This document shows positions 5,727 to 12,527 of a stretch of 12,529 nt of DNA, in pieces (position 1 is the first letter of the stretch; every line of letters starts with the position of its first letter). Both the position numbers and the translations under genes were made by a program. This DNA is from JBGLNJ01 sp964353405 (GTDB lineage Bacteria > Chloroflexota > Anaerolineae > Fen-1058), in NCBI GenBank assembly GCA_964353405.1, contig CAYGWJ010000193.1:1-12529 (forward strand). The letters are read 5' to 3'. The notes below the pieces were generated by a model. That model ran no database searches. It was not told where the DNA came from and was given only the letters and a program-made list of their open reading frames with translations.

Positions 5727-6923
5727 TCAGCTCTTGACCAGCATCAATTCCGTCTGCGGCTTGGTCAGCCACTCGATGCCATGCGAGGTCACGACGACAT
5801 CTTCCTCCAGGCCGACATAGCCTCGACCGGGCACTCGCGCGCCCAGCTCGAGCGTAAAGACATTGCCCGCCTCGACAATGCCAAAGGGCGTCTGGCCGTA
5901 GCGTTCCCAACGCGGGCCGAGGACGGTCGAGCCATCGTGCGATGTGCGGCCCAGTTGATGCCCGGTGGCGTGAGCGTATTCCGGATAGCCTGCCCTGACG
6001 AGCATGCTGCGCGCGGCTTGATCCACTTCCCAACCGACCGCGCCCGGCTTGAGCACTTTGGCCGCGGCGAGGATGGCCGAGCGCACAGCGTCGAACGCGC
6101 GCTGGACATCCGGCGGCGCCAGAGTTTCGCCCTCGTCGAGGAAATACCACATACGCTGGATATCCGAGCAAAAGCCGGACTGCCGGACGCCAAAGTCCAT
6201 CTGGAGCAATTGGCCCCTTGCGGTCTTGTAAGGCCCCGGCGCGGCGTGGCCCACCGGACTATCCGGGCCGGCGGAAAAGATCGGGCAGTAATCCAGTTCC
6301 CAGGCCGGCTCAACCTGATAAGCGGCCATGCGCTCGCGGACAAAATCACGCAGATCCAGCTCCGTCTGGCCCGGCTTGAGGATTTGGGCCATGTCGTCAA
6401 AGATGCGATTGGTCGTGGCGATGGCGGCCTTGATACGCGCGATTTCGACAGGCGACTTGCAGCCCCGGAGCGCACCGATAATGTTTTCCGCGCTGACAAA
6501 GCGTGCGCCAAAGGGTGTCCCTTCCAGCAAGCGGAACAACGTCGCCCACATCCCGTGCGTCAAGCCGTCGGCGGCCGGGTCGTTTTCCGAGTAATTGATG
6601 GCAATGCACTGTGGCTTGAGCCGGTTGAGCGTTTCCACCAACGGCGGGCGGATGCTTTCATCGTAACCCATCACCTGCGGATACGCGCCGGTCAGCTCGA
6701 TGTTCTCGCGATCAAAGCGGCCCACGATGGCAATGCGCTCGCCCTTTGACGTAATGATAAAGGCCGAGTGCCACGCGACTTCTACGCCGACGATTAGATC
6801 CATGCAGGGGTCTTGCATCTGCGATGTCTCGCGCACGAAGGTGAGCCAGGCGTCCACACCCTTCTCTTTGAGAATCTGCACCGACTGCGCGACTTTTTCT
6901 TGAACCAGATCACTGTCGAACAT
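5727..6923 (-). CDS. M24-family metallopeptidase (Xaa-Pro aminopeptidase/prolidase-like)
   Basis: The 398-residue product has the creatinase-type N-terminal domain (about 1-155) followed by the pita-bread catalytic domain. All five expected metal ligands are visible: D243 in QMDFGV, D254 in FCSDIQR, H322 in TGHQLGR, E359 in FTLELG and E374 in GLEEDVVV. Such enzymes cut Xaa-Pro bonds or related amides in the cytoplasm with a two-metal centre. Exact specificity cannot be read here. The ATG at 6923-6921 is chosen over an upstream ATG at 7007 because AAGGAG lies four bases before it and the earlier start would overlap the end of parB and read through the palindrome at 6944-6964. It follows parB by 46 bp on the same strand and precedes the amidohydrolase, so it is probably downstream in the parAB transcript or has its own weak promoter. 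Confidence 0.92.
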   Translation of the reverse strand: MFDSDLVQEKVAQSVQILKEKGVDAWLTFVRETSQMQDPCMDLIVGVEVAWHSAFIITSKGERIAIVGRFDRENIELTGAYPQVMGYDESIRPPLVETLNRLKPQCIAINYSENDPAADGLTHGMWATLFRLLEGTPFGARFVSAENIIGALRGCKSPVEIARIKAAIATTNRIFDDMAQILKPGQTELDLRDFVRERMAAYQVEPAWELDYCPIFSAGPDSPVGHAAPGPYKTARGQLLQMDFGVRQSGFCSDIQRMWYFLDEGETLAPPDVQRAFDAVRSAILAAAKVLKPGAVGWEVDQAARSMLVRAGYPEYAHATGHQLGRTSHDGSTVLGPRWERYGQTPFGIVEAGNVFTLELGARVPGRGYVGLEEDVVVTSHGIEWLTKPQTELMLVKS

Positions 6924-6927
6924 GGCG

Positions 6928-6933
6928 CTCCTT
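6928..6933 (-). promoter_or_regulatory. ribosome binding site fixing the M24 peptidase start
   Basis: AAGGAG on the minus strand, four bases ahead of ATG 6923-6921. It supports the 398-residue form over a form with 28 extra residues starting inside parB. Confidence 0.8.
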
Positions 6934-6943
6934 GTAATGCGCA

Positions 6944-6964
6944 GGGGCGAGGCGACCTCGCCCC
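6944..6964. repeat. GC-rich palindrome between parB and the peptidase gene
   Basis: GGGGCGAGG (6944-6952) and CCTCGCCCC (6956-6964) form a perfect 9-bp stem with a 3-base loop (CGA). No T-run follows on either strand, so it is not a standard terminator. It resembles short dispersed GC-rich palindromes of the REP kind. It could also stabilise the 3' end of the parB message. Confidence 0.75.
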
Positions 6965-6969
6965 CACGA

Positions 6970-7851
6970 TCAATCTCTGCCGACGAGGCGGCGATAGACG
7001 GCATCAAACTCTTCGTCAGAAAAGAAATGGATGACGACTTTGCCGCCTTTGCGGCTGCGGAACAAGTTGACTTTGGTGCCCAGTGAGCGGCGCAGACGGT
7101 CTTCGAGCGAGCGCGTCTCGGCCGAGACAGCGGCTTTCTTGGCCTTGGCTTTCGGCTCGGCCAGGCTGCGCCGCACCATCTCCTCGGTCTGCCGCACAGA
7201 CAACGCGCGGCGTGTCACCACCGTCAAGGCTTTGAGAATGGCCGCTTCACCTTCCAACGCTTGAAGCGCGCGGGCGTGTCCCTCGGTGATGGCGCCATCC
7301 GCCAGGCGGGCTTTGACCGGTTGCGGCAGCTTGAGCAGACGGACGACGTTGCCTACCGCCGCGCGGCTCTTGCCCACGCGCCGCGCGACCTGCTCCTGCG
7401 TCAGACCGAACTCGTCCATCAACTGCTTGAACGCGGCGGCTTCTTCCAGCGGGTTGAGATCGGCGCGCTGAAGGTTTTCCACCAACGCGATTTCCAGCAT
7501 CTGCTGAGGCGCAGCCTCTTTGACGACGACGGGCACCGTGGCAAGCCCGGCCAGCTGCGACGCGCGCCAGCGCCGCTCGCCGGCGATCAACTGGTAACCG
7601 CTGGCGCTTTGCGTGACGATGAGCGGCTGTATCAGCCCGTGCTCGCGGATTGAATCGGCCAACTCGCGCAGGGCCGTCTCATCCATCGCCGTGCGGGGCT
7701 GACGCGGATTGGGGACAATGGCGTTCACCGACAGCTCGGCCACGCCGGCTTGCAGGGCTGGCACGCTCGCGTCGCGCTCTTCCTTCCACTCGACAGGTGT
7801 GTCGGGGATGAGGGCGCTCAATCCTTTACCGAGCCCGGTCTTGCGTGGCAT
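6970..7851 (-). CDS. parB: ParB/Spo0J chromosome partitioning protein
   Basis: The 293-residue product begins with MPRKTGLGKGLSALIP, the usual ParB opening that contacts ParA. It carries NPRQPR (48-53), the CTP-binding GERRWRAS box (91-98), LVENLQRADLNPLEEA (123-138), a helix-turn-helix at about 149-172 (TQEQVARRVGKSRAAVGNVV), a Lys/Ala-rich linker at about 230-246, and a C-terminal dimerisation part (248-293). Length and order are normal for chromosomal ParB, which loads at parS, slides along DNA as a CTP-dependent clamp and guides segregation with ParA. The ATG at 7851 has GAGG upstream. It lies 59 bp after the parA stop on the same strand, the usual operon order. No full parS site was found in the window. 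The nearest resemblance is the half-site repeat at 5641-5696. Confidence 0.97.
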   Translation of the reverse strand: MPRKTGLGKGLSALIPDTPVEWKEERDASVPALQAGVAELSVNAIVPNPRQPRTAMDETALRELADSIREHGLIQPLIVTQSASGYQLIAGERRWRASQLAGLATVPVVVKEAAPQQMLEIALVENLQRADLNPLEEAAAFKQLMDEFGLTQEQVARRVGKSRAAVGNVVRLLKLPQPVKARLADGAITEGHARALQALEGEAAILKALTVVTRRALSVRQTEEMVRRSLAEPKAKAKKAAVSAETRSLEDRLRRSLGTKVNLFRSRKGGKVVIHFFSDEEFDAVYRRLVGRD

Positions 7852-7863
7852 CGTGTCCTCACA

Positions 7864-7909
7864 GACGAAAGGCCCATGACAAGAGGAAAAGACGGATCAG
7901 TCTTTCGTC
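7864..7909 (-). repeat. inverted repeat filling the parA-parB gap
   Basis: GACGAAAG (7864-7871) pairs with CTTTCGTC (7902-7909). Within it AAAGAC (7888-7893) pairs with GTCTTT (7900-7905) around a 6-base loop, and on the minus strand this second stem is followed by TTCC. The element occupies most of the 59-bp gap and could adjust the parA to parB ratio as an RNA hairpin or weak attenuator. That role is inferred. Confidence 0.5.
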
Positions 7910-7910
7910 G

Positions 7911-8723
7911 TCATGCGCCAGTTCGATTCGGCATCTGTTCCGAAACCACAGTGGATGTTTGACCATCCCCTGACAACAACTCTTGAGCCAGAGCCTGGTA
8001 GGCCAGTCCACCTGGCGAAGTGGGTGCGTAGGCGATAATGGGTTTGCCGTAACTGGGTGCTTCCGAAAGGCGCACGTTGCGCGGCACGACGCTGCCAAAC
8101 ACCTGGCTGCCAAAGTGCTGCTGAACTTGTTCGCGCACCTGGCGGGCCAGGTTCGCCCGGCCATCGTACATCGTCAAGAGCAAGCCGCGCACCTGCAGCG
8201 CCGGGTTGAGCGAGCGACGCACCAGTTGAATCGTCGTCATCAACTGCGTCAGCCCTTCCAGCGCCAGATATTCGCACTGCACCGGGACGACGACGCCGTG
8301 CGCCGCCGCCAGCGCGTTGACCGTGAGCAGTCCCAGGCTGGGCGGACAGTCCACGATGATGTAATCGTAACGGTCGCGCACCGGGCGCAACAAAGCGCGC
8401 AACCTGGTCTCGCGCCCACGCATTTCCACCAGCTCGATTTCCGCCCCGGCCAGTTGCGGCGACGAAGCCGCCAGGTCCAGGTTCGCCTGCGCTGTGGGTT
8501 GGATGATGTCCGTCAGCGGCATGTCGTCAATGAAAGCAGCATAGACAGAGGTGGTCAGCTTGTTCTTGTCCACGCCCAGGCTGGCCGTGGCATTCGCCTG
8601 CGGGTCAACGTCCACGATCAGAACGCGCTGACCCAGCGCGGCCAGGCACGCAGACAGACTGACGGCGGTGGTGGTCTTGCCCACGCCGCCTTTTTGATTG
8701 GTCAGTGCATAGATGCGCGACAT
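7911..8723 (-). CDS. parA: ParA/Soj chromosome partitioning ATPase
   Basis: The 270-residue product has the deviant Walker A KGGVGKTTT (11-19) with the signature lysine K11, the A' motif VDVDPQAN (37-44), and Walker B YIIVDCPPS (121-129). It has the short N-terminus of chromosomal Soj, without the DNA-binding extension of plasmid P1-type ParA. It binds DNA non-specifically as an ATP dimer and is released by ParB stimulation, moving the origin region. The start is fixed because ATG 8723-8721 lies only ten residues before the P-loop. No Shine-Dalgarno sequence precedes it, and TATAAT lies six bases upstream, which suggests a leaderless or almost leaderless message. Its C-terminal tail (about 250-270) is of low conservation. 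Confidence 0.97.
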   Translation of the reverse strand: MSRIYALTNQKGGVGKTTTAVSLSACLAALGQRVLIVDVDPQANATASLGVDKNKLTTSVYAAFIDDMPLTDIIQPTAQANLDLAASSPQLAGAEIELVEMRGRETRLRALLRPVRDRYDYIIVDCPPSLGLLTVNALAAAHGVVVPVQCEYLALEGLTQLMTTIQLVRRSLNPALQVRGLLLTMYDGRANLARQVREQVQQHFGSQVFGSVVPRNVRLSEAPSYGKPIIAYAPTSPGGLAYQALAQELLSGDGQTSTVVSEQMPNRTGA

Positions 8724-8729
8724 AGCCTG

Positions 8730-8735
8730 ATTATA
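8730..8735 (-). promoter_or_regulatory. parA: consensus -10 box for a leaderless parA transcript
   Basis: A perfect TATAAT on the minus strand (8735-8730) ends six bases before the parA ATG. Transcription would begin at or one base before the A of ATG. At 17-bp spacing the -35 position reads GCTAGC, which is a poor match. It falls in the 38-bp gap after the kinase gene, so parAB may be transcribed separately from it. Confidence 0.5.
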
Positions 8736-8761
8736 TACCCATGCGCCGTGCTGCTAGCCCG

Positions 8762-9634
8762 TCATCCGCAGGATTCCGGCCGGGACTGGATGCATCGCAT
8801 GGCCTCTTCCGGCGTGGGCACGCTGTCGAGGCCGCGGCGAGTGACGGAATGAGCCGCCAGGCAGGTGGCCATGCGGGCGGCCTCGTGCGGGTCGCCCGTC
8901 TGATGAAATTGCCAGAAAAACACGGTCGCAAAAATATCGCCGGCCCCGGTCGGGTCTGCTTCGCGCATGGGCATCGTCGGAACGTGATGCGGCTCGCCGC
9001 CGACGAACAGGGTCGCCCCGCGCGCGCCCTGCGTCACCACCATCACGGACGCATAGTTGGCCCAGTCGCGGATCAGCTGCCAGTCGCCGTTCACGTCTTC
9101 TTCGCTCATCACCATCGCGTCCACGCGCGACAATAGGGCGCGCGCTTCGTTCCAGGGCTTCCAGCTCACGCGGCCCTGGTCGTCCCACTGGCGCATCCAT
9201 CCTTGCGGCGTGATGCCGATGAACGCGCCGGGAAAAGCGGAGATGAGACCCGGGTCCACTTCGCACGCAAGAGGCGCCAGGTGGACGATGGAGGGGCGAC
9301 GCCATTCCATGGGCACGGCGGTAATGTCCAGCGGCTCTGCCACGGCGTGCAGCGTCTGGACGCGATGGCCGTCAATATAGCGATTTTCAAAGGTCGTGGT
9401 TTCTGCCGAGGGCAGGCGCGTCACGTTTATGCCGGGCAGGGCCGCGCCCATCGGCAAGTCGGCCGAGGCGCTGGTCACCACGGCCACGTGTAGCCGCATG
9501 GATCTAGCCGTGCGCGCAGCATAGGTGACTGTGCCGCCAAAGACATAGCCGGTCGAATGAGGCGACTCGACTCCAAAGCGCACCAGGTCCTGGCAAACGT
9601 AGCCGATCAAAAGATAATCAAGGCTGGATGGCAT
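8762..9634 (-). CDS. PfkB-family (ribokinase-like) sugar or nucleoside kinase
   Basis: The 290-residue product has the ribokinase fold markers: a small N-terminal strand domain with DYLLIGYVCQDLV (6-18), the glycine pair in YVFGGTVTYAA (30-40), MVVTQGARGATLFV (198-211), and the C-terminal signature DPTGAGDIFA (227-236) holding the anion hole and catalytic base D233. It would phosphorylate a hydroxymethyl group of a sugar or nucleoside with ATP. The substrate is not deducible. The ATG at 9634-9632 gives the expected N-terminus. Just upstream TGCTACAAT could act as an extended -10 box but it overlaps the ATG, so its use is doubtful. A terminator ends the jag transcript about 22 bp upstream, so the kinase gene needs a promoter squeezed into that space or depends on read-through. 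It is not usually part of the yidC-jag-parAB cluster. Confidence 0.88.
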   Translation of the reverse strand: MPSSLDYLLIGYVCQDLVRFGVESPHSTGYVFGGTVTYAARTARSMRLHVAVVTSASADLPMGAALPGINVTRLPSAETTTFENRYIDGHRVQTLHAVAEPLDITAVPMEWRRPSIVHLAPLACEVDPGLISAFPGAFIGITPQGWMRQWDDQGRVSWKPWNEARALLSRVDAMVMSEEDVNGDWQLIRDWANYASVMVVTQGARGATLFVGGEPHHVPTMPMREADPTGAGDIFATVFFWQFHQTGDPHEAARMATCLAAHSVTRRGLDSVPTPEEAMRCIQSRPESCG

Positions 9635-9655
9635 TGTAGCATACTCTCGTCAAAC

Positions 9656-9687
9656 AAAAAGCCACTGACCGCTCTTCTCAGTGGCTT
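9656..9687 (-). terminator. rho-independent terminator after jag
   Basis: On the minus strand AAGCCACTGA (9687-9678) pairs with TCAGTGGCTT (9668-9659) over a 9-base loop, and the transcript then reads TTT and GTTTG (plus-strand AAAAA at 9656-9660 and AAAC before it). It lies about 20 bases past the jag stop and separates the yidC-jag unit from the kinase gene. Confidence 0.88.
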
Positions 9688-9707
9688 GTCTTCTCACTGC
9701 TTGCCCC

Positions 9708-10493
9708 TCACGACCGGCGGCGCGATTTCAGGATGATGGTCACTTTGCGGTCTTCATCTCGCCCGACGCTTTCCGTGGTGACCACGGGATGATCACGCAG
9801 GGTGAGATGGACGATGCGCCGCTCATTAGGTGGCATGGGTTCCAGCGCCGCAGGCTTGCGCGTGGTGGCCACACGCTCGGCCATGCGCTGAGCCAATTGG
9901 CGCAATTGCTGCTCGCGGCGAGCCTTGTAGCCCTCCACGTCCACCACCAGGTTCACGTTGCGCGCAGCCTTGTTGGAGACGATCAGCCGCGTCAGGTATT
10001 GCAGCGCGCCCAACGTTTCTCCGCGCCGCCCGATGAGCACGCCCAGGTCGTCGCCGCGAATGTCCAACACCAGCGGCGGGCCATCTTGCTCGTCCTGCTC
10101 ATCGGCGGCCTCGGCCTGATGCGCCGAAACGCTGCCCTTGATCTTGAGCCGGTCGAGCATTTCCTGGAGTGTCTCTTGCGCAATGTTCATCACGTCCTGA
10201 TCGGACACATCCGCCAGGGCGGCCGGCAAGGGAACTCGCATTTCCGCTGGCGCAGTGGGCTGCGGTTTGGGTGCGGGGACGTGTGGCTTGGGCGCGGGCG
10301 CTGGCGGGAGTGCCTTGACGGTGAGTCGAACACGCGCCTCGCGCGGGCGTTGGCCGGGCGCCGGCCGCGGCACGCCCTGGTCGAGCACTTCTAGATTGAC
10401 CTGCCCGCGGGTTACATTCAGCGCGTCCAGCCCGCGAGCAATAGCTTCTTCGACGTTCACGCCAATCGCTTCAATGGTCTCGGGTTCGAACAC
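9708..10493 (-). CDS. jag: Jag/KhpB-like RNA-binding protein (Jag_N, KH, R3H)
   Basis: The 261-residue product has the three parts of Jag: an N-terminal Jag_N domain (1-60, ending EARVRLTVKAL), a Pro/Ala linker (62-90), a KH domain at about 104-186 with the GxxG loop IGRRGE (154-159), and an R3H domain at about 188-256 with the Arg-x3-His pair R225 and H229. Jag/KhpB binds RNA and in Firmicutes acts with KhpA in cell-shape control. It is almost always next to yidC, as here. The gene starts at GTG (10493-10491) with AGGAG seven bases ahead. It ends in a rho-independent terminator, so it closes the propeller lipoprotein-yidC-jag transcription unit. Confidence 0.95.
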   Translation of the reverse strand: MFEPETIEAIGVNVEEAIARGLDALNVTRGQVNLEVLDQGVPRPAPGQRPREARVRLTVKALPPAPAPKPHVPAPKPQPTAPAEMRVPLPAALADVSDQDVMNIAQETLQEMLDRLKIKGSVSAHQAEAADEQDEQDGPPLVLDIRGDDLGVLIGRRGETLGALQYLTRLIVSNKAARNVNLVVDVEGYKARREQQLRQLAQRMAERVATTRKPAALEPMPPNERRIVHLTLRDHPVVTTESVGRDEDRKVTIILKSRRRS

Positions 10494-10500
10494 AGTAAAT

Positions 10501-10505
10501 CTCCT
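10501..10505 (-). promoter_or_regulatory. jag: ribosome binding site fixing the jag GTG start
   Basis: AGGAG on the minus strand, seven bases before GTG 10493-10491. It confirms the unusual start codon. Confidence 0.75.
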
Positions 10506-10542
10506 GAAATCTCAAAAGCCAAATCCCAAATCAGACCTGCAG

Positions 10543-10570
10543 GTTGAAATTTGAAATTTGATGTTTGACA
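10543..10570. repeat. four tandem 7-bp TTTGANN units between yidC and jag
   Basis: The plus strand reads GTTGAAA, TTTGAAA, TTTGATG, TTTGACA in direct succession (10543-10549, 10550-10556, 10557-10563, 10564-10570). It lies in an AT-rich, 80-bp gap within an otherwise GC-rich operon, and CCAAATC and CCCAAATC occur on the other side of the gap (10519-10531). It is probably a degenerate intergenic repeat. A role in yidC/jag message processing is possible but not shown. Confidence 0.7.
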
Positions 10571-10573
10571 TTT

Positions 10574-11365
10574 CTAGTTCTTGGCAGATTTTTTCTTGGC
10601 CGGCAACTCGAGTCTTTTCTTGACCGGCGGCGCAGGCGTTGCGGTCGCCGGAACCTGCGGCTTGCCCACCAGCCAGTACTGCGCGACGCCAATGAGGTTG
10701 CTGACGAGCCAGTACAACCCCAGGCCCGAAGGCGAAACCATGACAAAGTAGCCGAACATCAGCGGCATCATCAACGCCATCTGCTGATTCATGGCTTGCG
10801 CCTGCGAGTCGGTGCTGGGCGGCGTCATCACTTTTTGCTGCCAATAGGTAGTGACCACCACCAGAATCGGCAGGATATAAATCAGATCAGGCTGGCCCAG
10901 GTCAAGCCACAGGAAACGATTGTTGAGCGGCATGAGCAAGCCCAACTGCGGCAACCCCAACTGCGGCAACCAGGAATAAATGTGCTTGGACAGGTTGAGC
11001 ATCTGCAGCGGGTTGACGGCCATGACGAGCATGATGACCTGGTACAACCCGATAAAGACAGGAAACTGCAACAGGAGCGGCAGACACCCACCCAGGGGAT
11101 TGACCCCGGCTTCCTTGTAAAGCTGCATCTGTTCTTGCTGCAGCTTTTCCTTGTCCTTGGCGTACTTTTTCTGCAGCTCTTGCAGCTTGGGCTGCAACTC
11201 TTGCATGGCCTTGGCGGACTTTTGCTGCTGGATGGTCAAAGGATAGGTGATAGCCCGGACGAGAATGGTAAAGACGATGATGGCGATGGCAAAGTTGCGG
11301 CCCAGCAGGTAATAGATGAGCAGCAACAAATTCGTAAATGGATTGATGATCAGCGCATCCCACAT
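10574..11365 (-). CDS. yidC: YidC/Oxa1-family membrane protein insertase
   Basis: The 263-residue product matches the short YidC/Oxa1 type, without the large periplasmic domain of proteobacterial YidC and without a lipobox. It has a first membrane helix at about 12-35, the groove arginine R37 in LVRAITYPL, a charged helical hairpin (44-86, many Gln/Lys), the GGCLPLLLQFPVFIGLY segment (92-108), and later helices at about 161-175 and 200-228. A basic tail (249-262, PVKKRLELPAKKKSAKN at the end) would contact the ribosome. It inserts membrane proteins with or without Sec. The ATG at 11365-11363 is chosen over a longer frame to 11482, because that extension overlaps the propeller gene and is Arg/Ser-rich with no membrane character. 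It lies 10 bp after the propeller stop, so the two are co-transcribed. Ribosome site GAGGCAGG is weak. Confidence 0.95.
   Translation of the reverse strand: MWDALIINPFTNLLLLIYYLLGRNFAIAIIVFTILVRAITYPLTIQQQKSAKAMQELQPKLQELQKKYAKDKEKLQQEQMQLYKEAGVNPLGGCLPLLLQFPVFIGLYQVIMLVMAVNPLQMLNLSKHIYSWLPQLGLPQLGLLMPLNNRFLWLDLGQPDLIYILPILVVVTTYWQQKVMTPPSTDSQAQAMNQQMALMMPLMFGYFVMVSPSGLGLYWLVSNLIGVAQYWLVGKPQVPATATPAPPVKKRLELPAKKKSAKN
10941..10970. repeat. perfect 15-bp tandem duplication inside yidC
   Basis: CCCAACTGCGGCAAC occurs twice back to back (10941-10955, 10956-10970). On the coding strand it gives LPQLG-LPQLG at residues 133-142, in the loop between membrane helices. The exact identity suggests a recent replication-slippage duplication that kept the frame. 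Confidence 0.9.
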
Positions 11366-11375
11366 GGAACCTGCC

Positions 11376-12527
11376 TCACTTGCCGGACGGCGCCGGGAAC
11401 TGCCATTGCGTCTGACCGTTCGCCGGGTTGAGCCCGTAGAGCAGCGTGGGTGTCCCCAACGGCGCAACGAGCAGCAAACCATCTTGCATCAACGGGGTGG
11501 TCAAGAATTGCGCGTTGGGCACCTTGAAGGGCTGAGGCCAAAGCTCTTTGCCCGTGTCCGCTTTCAACGCATACAGTGTGCCGTTGCCGGTGCCCACGTA
11601 GAGCACACCCTCGGCGTACAGCGGCGTGGCGCGCACCGCGCCGCCCGGTACGGCCAGCTTGCTCAGGTCGGTCACCCAAAGGAGCTGCTGTGTCGCCGCG
11701 TCGAGCGCGTACACGTTGCCGCTCACGTCGCCCAAGTACAGCGTGCCACTCACCACAGCCGGGCCTTCCCAGATCCAGTTGTTGGCGTTGTACGACCAGC
11801 GCAGCGCGCCGCTGGCTGCGTCCACGGCGTAAAGGTGATTGTCGAATGAGCCGGCATAGATCACGCCGTTGTCGAAAACAGGCGAGCCGCCCAGCGTGCC
11901 TTTAGCCTGCTCGAATTTCCAGCGTTCCTTGCCGGTCGCCGCGTCCAGCGCAATGAGCTTGTGCCCCAGCGTGCCCAGGTAGACCGTATCGCCGGCGACG
12001 AGAGGCGTGCCCCACACGCGTTCGCCCGCATCATAGGGTGCCCACCCCTGCGCCGGTTTGCCGCTCGCCGCGTCGAGCGCATAGACTTTATGCGACGTTC
12101 CGGCAAAGATCACTCGCTTGCCCGCCAGCACCGGCCCGGCGTACACCGGCCCGGGCTTTTCTTTGACGAGCCCAAACAACACGCTGGACGTCTCGGGCAC
12201 AAACTTCCATTTCTCAGCGCCAGTGACCTGGTCCACGGCGATCAGGTAGCCGCCATCCGTCCCCAAATAGACAAGGCCGTCGCCGACGATGGGTTGGGCG
12301 TGAACCGCGTCTGGAGCCGTGCCGCTGCCCAGCAGTCCACTCGTGGCAACCTTGTGATCGTATTCCCATTTTTTACTGCCATCGGCCACGTTGATGGCAT
12401 AAGCCTTGGCCGTGGCGGCCAGGTAGGCCACGCCCTCGCCTGGAGTGAGCCCAGGCCAGGAGGAGGCAGGCGCCTGCCCGCCGCAGCCGGCCAGTGCCAG
12501 CACTGTCAGCGTGAGCAGTGCGGTCAA
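11376..12527 (-). CDS. PQQ-repeat beta-propeller lipoprotein, BamB-like (N-terminus at window edge)
   Basis: The visible 383 residues begin with a hydrophobic signal segment ending in the lipobox LAGC (cysteine about residue 15), so the protein is probably a lipid-anchored exported protein. Eight repeats of the form Y-A-L-D-A-x-T-G-x-x-x-W follow, for example AYAINVADGSKKWEY, LIALDAATGKERWKF, LYAVDAASGALRWSY and LLYGLNPANGQTQW. This gives an eight-bladed propeller as in BamB and PQQ dehydrogenases. No PQQ-dehydrogenase active-site residues are recognised. In diderms BamB helps outer-membrane protein assembly. In a monoderm-like lineage the role is unknown. The TTG at 12527 is only the first possible start inside the window. 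The basic n-region of the signal peptide is missing, so the true start is very likely just outside. Its stop lies 10 bp before yidC, suggesting a joint role in membrane or exported protein handling. Confidence 0.88.
   Translation of the reverse strand: MTALLTLTVLALAGCGGQAPASSWPGLTPGEGVAYLAATAKAYAINVADGSKKWEYDHKVATSGLLGSGTAPDAVHAQPIVGDGLVYLGTDGGYLIAVDQVTGAEKWKFVPETSSVLFGLVKEKPGPVYAGPVLAGKRVIFAGTSHKVYALDAASGKPAQGWAPYDAGERVWGTPLVAGDTVYLGTLGHKLIALDAATGKERWKFEQAKGTLGGSPVFDNGVIYAGSFDNHLYAVDAASGALRWSYNANNWIWEGPAVVSGTLYLGDVSGNVYALDAATQQLLWVTDLSKLAVPGGAVRATPLYAEGVLYVGTGNGTLYALKADTGKELWPQPFKVPNAQFLTTPLMQDGLLLVAPLGTPTLLYGLNPANGQTQWQFPAPSGK

Noticed and set aside
5781..6749. Long plus-strand open frame of 322 codons opposite the M24 peptidase
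   Set aside because: It is the antisense of a gene with all five metal ligands in place. The frame is open because of high GC, and the product is Arg/His/Ala-rich with no recognisable domain.
8724..8761. Origin of replication or DnaA boxes near parAB
   Set aside because: No string close to TTATCCACA was found by eye here or in the other gaps. The gaps are too short for an origin.
7983..8852. Plus-strand open frame of 289 codons opposite parA
   Set aside because: Antisense shadow: the translated sequence is His/Arg/Gln-rich, whereas the minus strand carries intact Walker motifs.
10565..11431. Plus-strand open frame of 288 codons opposite yidC
   Set aside because: The Leu/Gln/His-rich product mirrors the membrane-protein coding strand. 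YidC motifs on the minus strand are clear.
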